From Candidatus Sabulitectum sp. (GTDB lineage: Bacteria > Fermentibacterota > Fermentibacteria > Fermentibacterales > JCC-6), in assembly GCA_023145375.1 (NCBI GenBank), contig JAGLDY010000012.1:1-45860 (forward strand): a DNA stretch of 45,860 nt, given 5' to 3'. The notes below the pieces were generated by a model that ran no database searches, was not told the DNA's origin, and was given only the letters and a program-made list of their open reading frames with translations. Position 1 is the stretch's first letter; every line of letters starts with the position of its first letter. The position numbers and the translations under genes were made by a program. This document shows, piece after piece, positions 1 to 8,706 of the stretch.

Positions 1-116
1 GATTTTCAGAGAATTCTTAACTGTTTATCGGAAATATCCCATTTGTGAGATTTTAAATATATTCACATTCCGATCTTTCAAGATATCTGTAGACAATGTT
101 AATCACGGAGGTCCGT

Positions 117-1367
117 ATGGGGAATAAGACCAGTGTTGAGATTATGGCTCCGGCAGGTTCATACGAATCTTTGATGGCTGCTGTAAATGCGGGAGCTACT
201 TCCATATACTTTGGTGTTGGCAATCTTAATATGAGATCAAAGTCGGCTAACTTTGAGCTGGACGATCTTGTTAAAGTTGCCGATATCTGTTCTGAGAACA
301 AGGTCAGAAGTTATCTGACATTGAATACCATCATGTACGATGAGGATCTTGTTGATGCCAGGAAGATCTGTGATCTGGCTCTTAGTGCGAAGCTCAGTGC
401 AGTCATTGCCTCAGATATTTCTGTGATCGAGTATGCAAGATCAATAGGCCTTGAGGTGCATATCTCAACGCAGCTGAATGTTTCGAATATGGATGCAGTC
501 AGATTCTATTCCCGGTATGCAGATGTGATTGTGCTGGCTAGAGAGTTAACTCTTGAACAGATAGAGTACATCTGTTCTTGTATTGAAAAGGAAAACATCT
601 GCGGCCCGTCGGGAGATCTGTTGCGAATTGAAGTCTTTATTCACGGAGCCATGTGCGTGGCGGTCTCAGGGAAGTGCTACATGAGCCTTGCTCAGTACAA
701 CAGTTCCGCAAATAGGGGTCGATGTCTGCAGACCTGCAGGAGACGGTACAGGGTTACGGATGAGGAAACAGGTGACGAGCTAATCATTGACAACAAATAT
801 GTCATGTCTCCAGGTGATATGTGTACTATCAAAATGCTTGACAAGCTGATCGATGCCGGTGTGAGTGTGCTTAAGATAGAGGGCAGAGCAAGAGGTCCCG
901 AGTACGTTGATGCTGTGGTCAGGCAGTACGGGAAAGCTCTGGATCTGATCTCTGCAGGAGAATATGATGATCAGAACAGGGAAGAGCTGGAAAAAGAGCT
1001 TAAAAAAGTATTTAACAGAGGTTTCTGGGAAAACGGATACTATCTGGGTAAGAAGCTTGGAGAGTGGTCAGGGGTTTACGGATCTCAGGCAACCACGAAG
1101 AAGATCCTTGTTGGCAAGGTTGTTAATTTCTACAAAAAAGTGATGATCGCTGAGATAGTTGCTGAATCCGGAGAGATCAGTACAGGAGATAAGATAGCCT
1201 TTACAGGGCCGACAACCGGTATTGTCTATTCCACAGTGGAAAGAATTCTTGACGGTGAGGATCACGACACTTCCTGCCTGGAAAAGGGTAGCATTGGAAC
1301 GATCCGTACAGAGCAGGTTGTAAGAAGAAATGACAAGGTATTCCTGATCAAATTAAGAACTGAATAG
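117..1367 (+). CDS. Peptidase U32 family protein, TrhP/RlhA-like RNA hydroxylase
   Basis: This 416-residue protein belongs to the U32 'collagenase-like' family. Characterised members (TrhP/YegQ, YrrN/YrrO, RlhA) are not proteases but hydroxylate RNA bases; TrhP forms 5-hydroxyuridine at tRNA position 34 and needs prephenate. The N-terminal MAPAGSYESLMAAVNAGA barrel start and the central signature FIHGAMCVAVSGKCYMS are visible. The cysteines in that signature and in the following GRCLQTC match the iron-sulfur ligands expected for the family. I chose ATG 117 because GGAGGT at 107-112 precedes it; an in-frame ATG at 96 has no ribosome site. The length is close to B. subtilis YrrO. Which RNA it modifies cannot be told from sequence. 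The downstream aroA-aroC-chorismate mutase genes make prephenate, which supports the hydroxylase reading. Confidence 0.85.
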   Translation: MGNKTSVEIMAPAGSYESLMAAVNAGATSIYFGVGNLNMRSKSANFELDDLVKVADICSENKVRSYLTLNTIMYDEDLVDARKICDLALSAKLSAVIASDISVIEYARSIGLEVHISTQLNVSNMDAVRFYSRYADVIVLARELTLEQIEYICSCIEKENICGPSGDLLRIEVFIHGAMCVAVSGKCYMSLAQYNSSANRGRCLQTCRRRYRVTDEETGDELIIDNKYVMSPGDMCTIKMLDKLIDAGVSVLKIEGRARGPEYVDAVVRQYGKALDLISAGEYDDQNREELEKELKKVFNRGFWENGYYLGKKLGEWSGVYGSQATTKKILVGKVVNFYKKVMIAEIVAESGEISTGDKIAFTGPTTGIVYSTVERILDGEDHDTSCLEKGSIGTIRTEQVVRRNDKVFLIKLRTE

Positions 1368-1474
1368 ATAGTCCCGGGCAATCTTCTGAATTCACCGCTT
1401 TTGTTTGTTACGCGGAAGATCTCGCCTCTGGAATAGACTTGATCTTAATTTCAGCGGGACATTAAAGGAGTCAG

Positions 1475-2773
1475 GTGAAAGATACCATGATACATATTCC
1501 GGGAAGCAAGTATGTGGCAAACAGAGTTCTGCTTATCTCAGCGCTTGCCGGTGGTAAATCTGTGATATCCAATGTACCGGACAATGACGACATCAGGCTG
1601 TTGTTGAGGGCGTTAGGCAGCATGGGCATCAGCTGCAAAGAACGTGATGGTGCTGCTTCGAATGCAAAGAAACTGGAAATTCGGGGAATTGATTTATCCC
1701 AGGGCTCTTTTGAGAGTATTAGAAGTATTGATGCAGGTGAATCAGGAACTCTACTTCGATTTCTTCTGGGGTTTAGCTGTCTGCTTCAGGGTGAGACAGA
1801 GATAACTGCCGGTGCCAGGAACAGAGAAAGACCTATTGAACAGCTCGTTCATGCACTGAACGATCTTGGTGCTGAGGTAACTGTTGCAGATGGTGAGAGT
1901 CTTTACCCCATTAGGGTCAGGAAGGGACTGACTGGAGGAAAGACTGTTCTTGCAGGAGATGTGAGCAGTCAGTTCATCAGCTCTCTCTTGATAGTTGCTC
2001 CCTATACTGAAGAAGATGTAGAGATCAAAGTAATGAAACCCATAGTCTCTTCAGGGTACATTGATCTGACAATAAGAGAAATGGAAAGATTTGGAGTTAG
2101 TGCAAGAAGAATATCCGGTGAGAAGTATGATCTGTTCCAGGTTCAGGCAGGGCAGAGGTATTCTCCTCAAAAATTGACAATTCCCAAGGACTGGAGCTCG
2201 GCGAACTATATGCTGGCAGCATCTGTGATACTGAACAGAGAGATTAGAATTGATCAGATCGATATGAGATCAAACCCCGGGGAATCCGAGTTTGTTTCAA
2301 TTCTGAAGAGAATGGGGTGCAGAGTTGCATTTGAATCAGGTGGTGTTTCAATCCTGAATTCAGAGGTGCTGAATGGTATTGAGGTGGACATGAAAGACAG
2401 CCCGGATTCTGTTCTAACCCTGATAGCAGTGGCTTTGTTTGCCAGGGGAACTACTATTGTCAAGAATGTCAGCCATTTGATACACAAGGAAAGTGACAGG
2501 ATAAAGCAGGTAGAAATAGAATTAAAAAAAATAGGGGCTGCGATCAGAACTACAGAGGATTCAATAACCATTGTCGGGAGAAACCCACTTCATGCTGCAG
2601 TTGTTGAGACCCATAACGACCATCGGCTGGCAATGTGCCTGGGGTTGATTAAATTAAAAAATAGAGATATGACACTAGTGAACAGGGAATGTGTGCGGAA
2701 ATCTTTTCCTCTCTTCTGGGAATGCATAAGAACCATTGATGAGGGTGGTGAGAAATGGCTGGAGATTCAATAG
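1475..2773 (+). CDS. aroA: 3-phosphoshikimate 1-carboxyvinyltransferase (EPSP synthase)
   Basis: EPSP synthase joins shikimate-3-phosphate and phosphoenolpyruvate in the cytosolic shikimate pathway. Family motifs are present in order: PGSK..NR near residue 9, DAGESGTLLRF, RNRERPIEQL, SSQFISSLL, a PDS aspartate, HKESDRIKQ, THNDHRLAM and the C-terminal RKSFP lysine. The GTG start at 1475 follows AAAGGAG (1464-1470), and an in-frame stop at 1463 rules out a longer form, so only eight residues precede PGSK. The serine next to the active-site lysine (Ser23 in E. coli) is Tyr13 here, an unusual change at a substrate-contact position. The gene overlaps aroC by 19 bases. The assignment is firm; the effect of the Tyr is unknown. 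Confidence 0.95.
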   Translation: MKDTMIHIPGSKYVANRVLLISALAGGKSVISNVPDNDDIRLLLRALGSMGISCKERDGAASNAKKLEIRGIDLSQGSFESIRSIDAGESGTLLRFLLGFSCLLQGETEITAGARNRERPIEQLVHALNDLGAEVTVADGESLYPIRVRKGLTGGKTVLAGDVSSQFISSLLIVAPYTEEDVEIKVMKPIVSSGYIDLTIREMERFGVSARRISGEKYDLFQVQAGQRYSPQKLTIPKDWSSANYMLAASVILNREIRIDQIDMRSNPGESEFVSILKRMGCRVAFESGGVSILNSEVLNGIEVDMKDSPDSVLTLIAVALFARGTTIVKNVSHLIHKESDRIKQVEIELKKIGAAIRTTEDSITIVGRNPLHAAVVETHNDHRLAMCLGLIKLKNRDMTLVNRECVRKSFPLFWECIRTIDEGGEKWLEIQ

Positions 2774-3840
2774 GAAAAATGTTTAAGGTAACGGTGTGGG
2801 GCGAGTCTCATGGCCCTTCCATCGGTGCTGTTATTGAAGGTTGTCCTCCCGGTGTTGAATTGGATCTGAAGAGAATACAGGAAGAATTGAACAGGAGAAA
2901 ACCGGGAAAGAACAGCTTTGTAAGCAGCAGGCGGGAGGAGGATCGGTTCGAGGTCCTCTCCGGATTGTTTGCCGGGAAAACCACCGGAACTCCCATCAGC
3001 GTTATTCTCAGGAATGAAGGGTTTAAAAAAGAGAATTATGAAGATATGGGTGGGATATTCAGGCCTGGTCACGCCGATTTTACATATCAGGCAAAGTATG
3101 GAATAAGAGACTTTTACGGTGGTGGAAGAAGCTCTGCAAGGCTCACAGCTCCAGTTGTTGTCGCCGGTGCTATTGCAAGACAGATACTGTGCTCTGAACA
3201 TGGCATTGAAATACTGGCTTATGTAAAACAGGTAGGGAGCATTGAATCCAGTGTTTGCTCTGATGAAGTGGATCCCCGGGTGCTTCTTGAAAGCCCCATT
3301 GATTTTCCGGACAGGGACAGAGAAAAAGAGATCACTCTGCTGCTTGATCAGTTGAAAGAAAAAGGCAATTCAATTGGCGGTATTGTGGAATGTGTGGTGA
3401 GGAATGTACCCGCCGGTTTTGGAGAGCCACTCTTTGGCAAGCTGGATGCGGATCTAGCTTCTGCTATGGTGGGATTGAACGCTGTTAAGGGGTTTGAGAT
3501 CGGAAACGGATTCCGGTGCGTTCATTTAACCGGCAAAGAAAACAATGATGAATTCACTGTTGTTGACGGGAAAACGGTAACCTCGACTAATCGCTCCGGT
3601 GGCATACAAGGGGGAATATCCAATGGAATGCCCATAATCTTCCAGGTTGCGTTCAAGGCCACGCCAAGTATCTCACAGAAGCAGAAAACTGTAGATATTT
3701 ATGGAGAGAAGCAGGAAATTGAGATCAGGGGAGACCATGATGTCTGTGTGGCTATCCGCGCTGTCCCTGTTGTGGAAGCACTGACTGCAATCGTTCTCTG
3801 TGATCACTATTTGAGACACAGAGGGCAGTGTGGAGAATGA
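2755..3840 (+). CDS. aroC: Chorismate synthase
   Basis: This enzyme converts EPSP to chorismate using reduced FMN. The N-terminus MAGDSIGKMFKVTVWGESHG is the complete form typical of the family, so ATG 2755 is preferred over ATG 2779. Three signatures are visible: GESHGPSIGAVIEGCP, GGGRSSARLTAPVVVAG and the C-terminal RGDHDVCVAIRAVPVVEAL. The NRSGGIQGGISNGMPI block is also intact. The length of 361 residues is normal. The start lies inside the end of aroA, and a chorismate mutase follows at once, so the three are probably translated from one message. Confidence 0.96.
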   Translation: MAGDSIGKMFKVTVWGESHGPSIGAVIEGCPPGVELDLKRIQEELNRRKPGKNSFVSSRREEDRFEVLSGLFAGKTTGTPISVILRNEGFKKENYEDMGGIFRPGHADFTYQAKYGIRDFYGGGRSSARLTAPVVVAGAIARQILCSEHGIEILAYVKQVGSIESSVCSDEVDPRVLLESPIDFPDRDREKEITLLLDQLKEKGNSIGGIVECVVRNVPAGFGEPLFGKLDADLASAMVGLNAVKGFEIGNGFRCVHLTGKENNDEFTVVDGKTVTSTNRSGGIQGGISNGMPIIFQVAFKATPSISQKQKTVDIYGEKQEIEIRGDHDVCVAIRAVPVVEALTAIVLCDHYLRHRGQCGE

Positions 3841-3844
3841 GCAA

Positions 3845-4102
3845 ATGAATCAAATTGATGAGTTAAGAAAAGAGATCGACAGGATCGACAGTGAAATAGT
3901 CAGGCAGCTGAATAAAAGAATCGAAGTGGTTCTCAGGATCAAAGAGTGCAAGAAGGAAAACCAGGTACCGGTTGAAGATGTCGCCAGAGAAGAGAGTATC
4001 TTATCAAATCTGAAGCTCGGTGAGCTTGATGAAGAGTTTGTAAGAGATATTTATGATGTGATCTTCAGTTACTCCAAATCAAAGCAAAGAGAGAGACAGT
4101 AA
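3845..4102 (+). CDS. aroQ: Chorismate mutase, AroQ type
   Basis: This short all-helical protein should convert chorismate to prephenate. The AroQ pattern is clear: IDELRKEIDRIDSEIVRQLN, then a KR pair, IKECKK, and VEDVAREESIL, giving the conserved Arg, Lys, Asp and Arg/Glu positions of the single-domain mutase. No prephenate dehydratase or dehydrogenase domain is attached. ATG 3845 is preferred because GGAG lies at 3832-3835, nine bases upstream; an in-frame GTG at 3830 would add five residues and overlap aroC. The product is the co-substrate of TrhP-type hydroxylases such as the first gene of this cluster. Confidence 0.88.
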   Translation: MNQIDELRKEIDRIDSEIVRQLNKRIEVVLRIKECKKENQVPVEDVAREESILSNLKLGELDEEFVRDIYDVIFSYSKSKQRERQ

Positions 4103-4146
4103 ATTCCGCTCCGTCTTTTGTTTTGTGTTTCCTGAAGGGAGCCTGT

Positions 4147-4596
4147 ATGAGAACGGTTATCAACTGGAATGTGCTGGCAATTTTTGGAGTTCTTATTGTC
4201 GGTTTCGTAATTGCAGGGTTTCTGGTGTCCGATGATTCAAAAACAGATGATGGATATCCGCTGAACATATTTCTCTGGGGTATGGGTGGTTTCTTTGCTC
4301 TGGGTATTGCCATTCTGCTGGTGTTCACCACAGTGTCAAACAGAAGGAAAGAGTTTATAGAGAACACATGGTACGATGCTCCGGCGGAAATACTTGAGGT
4401 GTCTGAGACTGGAACCTATATCAACAATCAGCCAAGGTTGAAATTCGTTCTTCATGTTCGTTCACCGGTACATCCACCGTGTGATGTGGTTCACAAACAG
4501 GTGATACCGCTCACTGTTCTGGCTCAGTACAGCAAAGGAGCCACGATCACAGTGAAGGTGAACCCTGACAACCCGGAAGACATTCTTCTTACCTGA
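4147..4596 (+). CDS. Small membrane protein with a DUF3592-like domain
   Basis: The 149-residue product has two predicted membrane helices, about residues 5-26 and 40-62, followed by a soluble beta-rich domain. That domain begins APAEILEVSETGTYIN and ends VKVNPDNPEDILL. This layout resembles DUF3592-type membrane proteins of unknown function, in which a TG.yiN.qP pattern and a final NP.DP-like block recur. ATG 4147 is chosen because AGGGAG lies at 4136-4141; an upstream TTG at 4123 lacks a site. It follows the aromatic cluster by 44 bases in the same direction, but nothing in the sequence ties it to that pathway. Function unknown. Confidence 0.7.
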   Translation: MRTVINWNVLAIFGVLIVGFVIAGFLVSDDSKTDDGYPLNIFLWGMGGFFALGIAILLVFTTVSNRRKEFIENTWYDAPAEILEVSETGTYINNQPRLKFVLHVRSPVHPPCDVVHKQVIPLTVLAQYSKGATITVKVNPDNPEDILLT

Positions 4597-4715
4597 GTAT
4601 CCCTGCGATTTCCCTTCGAAATACTGCACTTCCATCTGCAGGCAACTGTTTTTTAGCCTGGACAATACACTTCCTCCATGAGTCTGTGCAGAAAACTGCA
4701 ACAATGCAAATATGA

Positions 4716-4741
4716 CTTGCAGGGCGTGAGCTTCCTGCGAG
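4716..4741. promoter_or_regulatory. Hairpin in the gap before the M29 aminopeptidase
   Basis: CTTGCAGG (4716-4723) pairs with CCTGCGAG (4734-4741) across a ten-base loop with one G-T wobble. No T-run follows, so it is not a convincing intrinsic terminator. It sits in the 269-base gap 4597-4865, where I see no gene and no confident promoter. It may be chance. Confidence 0.25.
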
Positions 4742-4865
4742 ATTTGATATAGTTCAAGTAGAGGTGGATTCATTGATATTGACCGGAGACAACATCTGCA
4801 GATTGAAGACAATACAGCAGCTCGTGTTTTTCAGAACAGAAAACCTGTAAGGTGTTGCTGGCATT

Positions 4866-6737
4866 ATGAAAGGTTGTGAAATGCAGAGCAGGCGTGAGAT
4901 TCTGACAGGATATACAGAAGAACCCCTTCGGTCAGCAGGCAACAGAGATGCTTCTGTAGACAAATTCATCCGGGACAGCGCTGAAGCCATCCTGAGAGAT
5001 CTTAATGAAAATGAGTTGTACGAAGAGAGTTTTATCAATCCAGCTGTGGCTGCAGCAGTATTTGGAGAAAAGGAAGGGCAGATTGTTTCTGCGTGGCGGT
5101 ACTGTGTTCTGCAGGCTTCGCAGGACTGGTCTCTGGGGGAGTTTCAGCGACTGGAGAGGCTGGCAGCCGGGCTGGAGCTTATAGCAGGCGGAGATGTATC
5201 AGCCGTTACTGCAATTTTGAAAGTCGATTTCATTCACAGCTTTTCCATAGCAACAAGAAGGATGCTCGACGAAGAGTTTGATATCAGTGCTGGAGATTCT
5301 CTCTGCAGTTACGGTATTCCTATCACTTCAAATGAAGAGAAATCACTTGAATTTTTGCAGACCCTGCCAGCTGCGGATATTGAACTTATATCCAGGTCAG
5401 TTGTTTCCGGATACATCAAAGGTTTTCACGATGACAACAAGCCTGTTCATTTAAAGCAGACAGTGGCTCTTTCAGTACCTGCGGGGTTCGAACCGCTGGC
5501 TGCATCTCTCAGGCAGGAGTTTCTGAAGAGTGATCTAAGAATGAAGGTCTGGCAGGTTACCACCACAGGGCACAGTCATCAAATGCAGTACGATCACAAG
5601 TTTGACTGGGCTTTGTTCCTGGACAGAGAAACAGTTGACGAGGCTCTTGATGAGCTTGTCAGCATGTTCAATGAAATGCAGGAAGAGGCATCAGTGCATT
5701 CTGGAAGGGCATATGTGATGACCTTCGGAGACAAACGGAAAAGCCCGGAGCCCAACCGTTTTTCAGTAAAACCCGGCAAAGATTCAAGCAGGGTTTTTAT
5801 GGACCTTCAGCTTAGAAGGCGTGAGATAAGCAATAAATACATAAAGAAGGAGGAAACCAGTTACACCGGTGTGGCTTTCCCTGTACCGGAAATTGGAGAG
5901 AACTACAGAGAGATATTCATGGAAACTCTTGCGGTAAATACTCTGGACAGCTCTGTTTACGGTGATATTCAGGATGCACTTATAGAGGCTCTGGATCCGG
6001 CAGACAGAGTTAGGGTTGTCGGGGCAGACGGCAACGATACCGATATCACGGTTCAAATGCATACGTTGAGGGATCCGGAGAAGGAAACTACATTTCTCAA
6101 CTGTCTCTCCACTGTGAACATTCCACTTGGAGAAGTCTTTACCTCTCCGGTCTTAAAAGGTACCAGCGGAACCCTGCATGTGAACGAGGCTTTCATAGCC
6201 GGAATTCTTTACACTGATCTTCGTCTTGTGTTCAAAGACGGCTATATCGTTGACTACAGCTGCACGAATTTTGCCAGCAGCGAGAAGAGCAGAGAGTTCT
6301 TGTACAATACCCTTATCCATCCTCATGATACGCTTCCAATGGGAGAATTTGCCATAGGCACAAATACTCTGGCATACAGAATGGCAATGAAGTACGGGAT
6401 CATGAACAAGTTGCCTGTGCTCATCGCAGAGAAGATGGGTCCGCATTTCGCAATAGGGGATACCTGTTTTGCCGGTGGAGAAGATCATGCCTGCTGGAAT
6501 CCGTCTTCAGGGAAAGAAATGGTTGCCAGGTTCAACGAAAAGACAGCTCTACGCAAGACAGAGCCTGAACAGGCTTACACTTCGACCCATAATGACATCA
6601 CCATACCATACAGCAGTCTTGATTCTGTCACAGCTGTACATGCAGATGGAATAGCAACAGAAATTATTAAGGGAGGAAGGTATGTTCTTCCAGGAACGGA
6701 ATATCTGAACATTCATCTGGATATGGAGGACAATTAA
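4866..6737 (+). CDS. M29-family metallo-aminopeptidase, long form
   Basis: The C-terminal two thirds match M29 aminopeptidases (AmpS/aminopeptidase T), cytosolic two-metal exopeptidases. Candidate metal ligands are Glu423 in LGEVFTSP, Glu494 in MGEFAIG, His527 in GPHFAIGD, and His575/Asp577 in THNDI. The tyrosine that follows the first His by seven residues in AmpS is Cys534 here. The protein has 623 residues against about 410 for AmpS; the extra N-terminal 190 residues look helical and I do not recognise them. ATG 4866 and ATG 4881 are both possible starts. The stop overlaps the next start as TAATG, so it is coupled to the epimerase-like gene. Family assignment is fairly sure; substrate unknown. 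Confidence 0.82.
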   Translation: MKGCEMQSRREILTGYTEEPLRSAGNRDASVDKFIRDSAEAILRDLNENELYEESFINPAVAAAVFGEKEGQIVSAWRYCVLQASQDWSLGEFQRLERLAAGLELIAGGDVSAVTAILKVDFIHSFSIATRRMLDEEFDISAGDSLCSYGIPITSNEEKSLEFLQTLPAADIELISRSVVSGYIKGFHDDNKPVHLKQTVALSVPAGFEPLAASLRQEFLKSDLRMKVWQVTTTGHSHQMQYDHKFDWALFLDRETVDEALDELVSMFNEMQEEASVHSGRAYVMTFGDKRKSPEPNRFSVKPGKDSSRVFMDLQLRRREISNKYIKKEETSYTGVAFPVPEIGENYREIFMETLAVNTLDSSVYGDIQDALIEALDPADRVRVVGADGNDTDITVQMHTLRDPEKETTFLNCLSTVNIPLGEVFTSPVLKGTSGTLHVNEAFIAGILYTDLRLVFKDGYIVDYSCTNFASSEKSREFLYNTLIHPHDTLPMGEFAIGTNTLAYRMAMKYGIMNKLPVLIAEKMGPHFAIGDTCFAGGEDHACWNPSSGKEMVARFNEKTALRKTEPEQAYTSTHNDITIPYSSLDSVTAVHADGIATEIIKGGRYVLPGTEYLNIHLDMEDN

Positions 6738-7441
6738 TGAATGGCAAGAGAGTAAAGATCGCAGCAGGGCTTGCCTTTGCGGATTACGGCAGACTTGCTG
6801 AACAGGTCAGAGAAGCTGAAGAGGCAGGCGCAGACTACATACATGCTGATGCGTGCGATATGTTCGATATGCCGGACTGTCAGCTTATGGGAGGGCCGCA
6901 GGTTATCAGGGGAATAAGAGAGCACACAAAGCTTCCCATTGAATGTCATGCCTATCTTCAGTTCTGCGATTACAATTTTGTTGATGATGTGGCTGACGCA
7001 GGGGCGGATATGCTGATACTGCCTGCGGAACATCATATGGGAGCGCCGCTTGCATACATGATGGCCAGAACTTTCAAACACGACATGAAGTTCGGTCTGA
7101 CCTTGTGCTGTTTCACTCCCCTTGTCTTTGTGGAAGAGGCCATTTACGAGATCGACAGACTTCAGATAGTTGTGCACGGAGTAAGAGACAGCTACTGGTC
7201 ATGGAGAAGATCACAGCTTCCCATGATAAGAAAAGCCAGAGAACTAATAGACAGTCGCAACCCCAGCTGCGAGTTGTGTGTTGACGGCGGTATCCGCGCT
7301 GAGAATGTTGCTGAACTCATAGAGGCTGGAGCCGATGTAGTAGTGAACTCCAGAAGGATTTTTCAACACGAGAAAGGCATCAGAGCAGGGGTAAACGAAA
7401 TGAGAAAGGCTATTGATAAAGCCTCTGGTTATAAGTTATAG
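6737..7441 (+). CDS. Ribulose-phosphate 3-epimerase-like TIM-barrel protein
   Basis: The 234-residue product has the Rpe fold pattern. His36 and Asp38 (YIHADACD), His71 (ECHAYLQ) and Asp183 (CVDGGI) sit where ribulose-5-phosphate 3-epimerase keeps its metal ligands and acid/base residues. The usual N-terminal PSIL serine block is replaced by AAGLAFADYG, and VMTV/GQ.F is replaced by VHGVRDSYW, so it is a divergent paralog rather than a certain housekeeping Rpe. GGAGGA (6725-6730) precedes ATG 6737, which overlaps the aminopeptidase stop (TAATG). A related ketose- or amino-sugar-phosphate epimerase is possible. The gene converges on the kinase-like gene, with overlapping ends. Confidence 0.75.
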   Translation: MNGKRVKIAAGLAFADYGRLAEQVREAEEAGADYIHADACDMFDMPDCQLMGGPQVIRGIREHTKLPIECHAYLQFCDYNFVDDVADAGADMLILPAEHHMGAPLAYMMARTFKHDMKFGLTLCCFTPLVFVEEAIYEIDRLQIVVHGVRDSYWSWRRSQLPMIRKARELIDSRNPSCELCVDGGIRAENVAELIEAGADVVVNSRRIFQHEKGIRAGVNEMRKAIDKASGYKL

Positions 7442-8470
7442 AGCCTTCAGGGGCTGTTGTGTTTTTTCTCTAAGGATATCAGCAGCCCCATTCCAATCCA
7501 TGTCATTGCCTGCTATTCCTTTGAACAGCAGTCTTTTGAATCGGCTGCTCCATGCATTTCTCAAACCATCATTAACACCATTGTATGAAACGGTCAGTTC
7601 CAGAAGTCGCATGAGTCCAAGAATTGTTTCCAGTTTTCTGTTCTCGCTAAGCCCCGGATCATAGCAGCCGCCTTCTTCCTCGAATCCGTCGAAAAAGGCT
7701 TTTTCTGCTGTGGACGCATTTCTGTAGTAGTTGAAGAGAAACAGTCTGATACCATACATTTCAAGGGCAGGGTGGGCGTATTGGCAGGTCTCCAGATCAA
7801 AAAATCCTGTTGGCTGACCATGTTCTCCTACTAGAAAGTTCATTGGATGCATATCTGTCATGACGAACAGTGGTGTTTGTTCATCTGTGTTTCCGGCTTC
7901 CAGGCCGGTCTGAAAAAACCGAAAAATATCAGCTGTTTCACTTTCGGAAAAAACCCCTTCGATGCTTCGCATCCTGTACTCAAGAACATCCAGCATTCTT
8001 TTAGCGAATGTCCTTCTAGTTTGACCTGAAACTCCACGGCCGTCTGCATCTCCGAATGATGAGGCCTTTGCTGAACGCTGAAGCTGTGCGATATGATTGC
8101 CAAGGTGCTTAAGGCTCATTGAACATGCCTCCAGGGAGTGGTGGTTCCTCTCAAGGTATTCGCTCCACAGCAAGCCGGGTAATTTCTCTACAAGCATGAA
8201 TTCCTCAGATGTAAAAAGAACCGCAGGGGCGGGTAATCCTGCTTCCCGGATCATGTTGAGATTAGCTTCTTCCCGATGTCTGCAGAGAAGTCCTCCGAAA
8301 AGGCTGTCTCTCTCGTGCTGACGGCCGGAACCGAATCTTGCAATAGCCTTTCCGCCGCTCTCCAGGGTTACATCATAAACGAAGTGGTTGGCACCTTCAG
8401 GTATACGCTTAATGGCGCTGTGCCTGATGCTTTTAGACAAGAGATATTTTGAAGCTTCCTTATCGGTCAT
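7436..8470 (-). CDS. Aminoglycoside-phosphotransferase/choline-kinase-like protein
   Basis: This 344-residue protein has the APH-type kinase fold. An N-lobe carries ANHFVYDVTLESGGKAIARF (nucleotide loop and lysine strand). The catalytic loop is VMTDMHPMNFLV with Asp206 and Asn211, and the metal-binding aspartate is Asp225 in GFFDLETC. The His of the usual HGD catalytic motif is Met204 (MTD instead of HGD), yet the Asp, Asn and second Asp remain, so activity is possible. Likely substrates in this family are small alcohols or amines (choline, homoserine, fructosamine, antibiotics); none can be chosen here. It is a single gene on the - strand, and its stop overlaps the end of the epimerase-like gene. 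Confidence 0.72.
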   Translation of the reverse strand: MTDKEASKYLLSKSIRHSAIKRIPEGANHFVYDVTLESGGKAIARFGSGRQHERDSLFGGLLCRHREEANLNMIREAGLPAPAVLFTSEEFMLVEKLPGLLWSEYLERNHHSLEACSMSLKHLGNHIAQLQRSAKASSFGDADGRGVSGQTRRTFAKRMLDVLEYRMRSIEGVFSESETADIFRFFQTGLEAGNTDEQTPLFVMTDMHPMNFLVGEHGQPTGFFDLETCQYAHPALEMYGIRLFLFNYYRNASTAEKAFFDGFEEEGGCYDPGLSENRKLETILGLMRLLELTVSYNGVNDGLRNAWSSRFKRLLFKGIAGNDMDWNGAADILREKTQQPLKAL

Positions 8471-8706
8471 TACAGCCTTTCCTTGAACACGGTCTTATTG
8501 GCAAAGCCTTTCATCATTCGTAATGTAATACTATTTCAAATGTAGCCCTGCCTTCTTCCTGATTCAGCAGGTGGGATCAGTAGAATCATGGATTGATGTT
8601 GGTTGAGCAGCGCGGTGGTTTTTATCAGTTTGCTCCCTTTATAGAGATTCCTCCTTGGCGGATATTGCAGTTTCAGGTATGCTCCTGCTGAACAAAAAGG
8701 GAAAAC
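8471..8706. other. Intergenic stretch between divergent genes
   Basis: This stretch separates the - strand kinase-like gene from the + strand genes beginning at 8707/8811. I see no open frame with a ribosome site, no RNA gene and no strong promoter pair. Both promoters presumably lie here. Confidence 0.5.

Noticed and set aside
44-67. TGTGA...TCACA inverted repeat resembling a CRP site
   Set aside because: The half-sites are 14 bases apart, not the six of a CRP/FNR site, and the surrounding DNA is AT-rich, so chance is likely.
4462-4812. 116-codon - strand frame covering the 4597-4865 gap
   Set aside because: It overlaps the opposite-strand membrane protein gene, has no ribosome site, and its cysteine-rich product has no recognisable pattern.
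7442-7471. Short stem AGCC-GGCT followed by T-rich DNA after the epimerase-like gene
   Set aside because: Only four pairs and a gap before the T-run; it also lies within the coding end of the - strand kinase-like gene.
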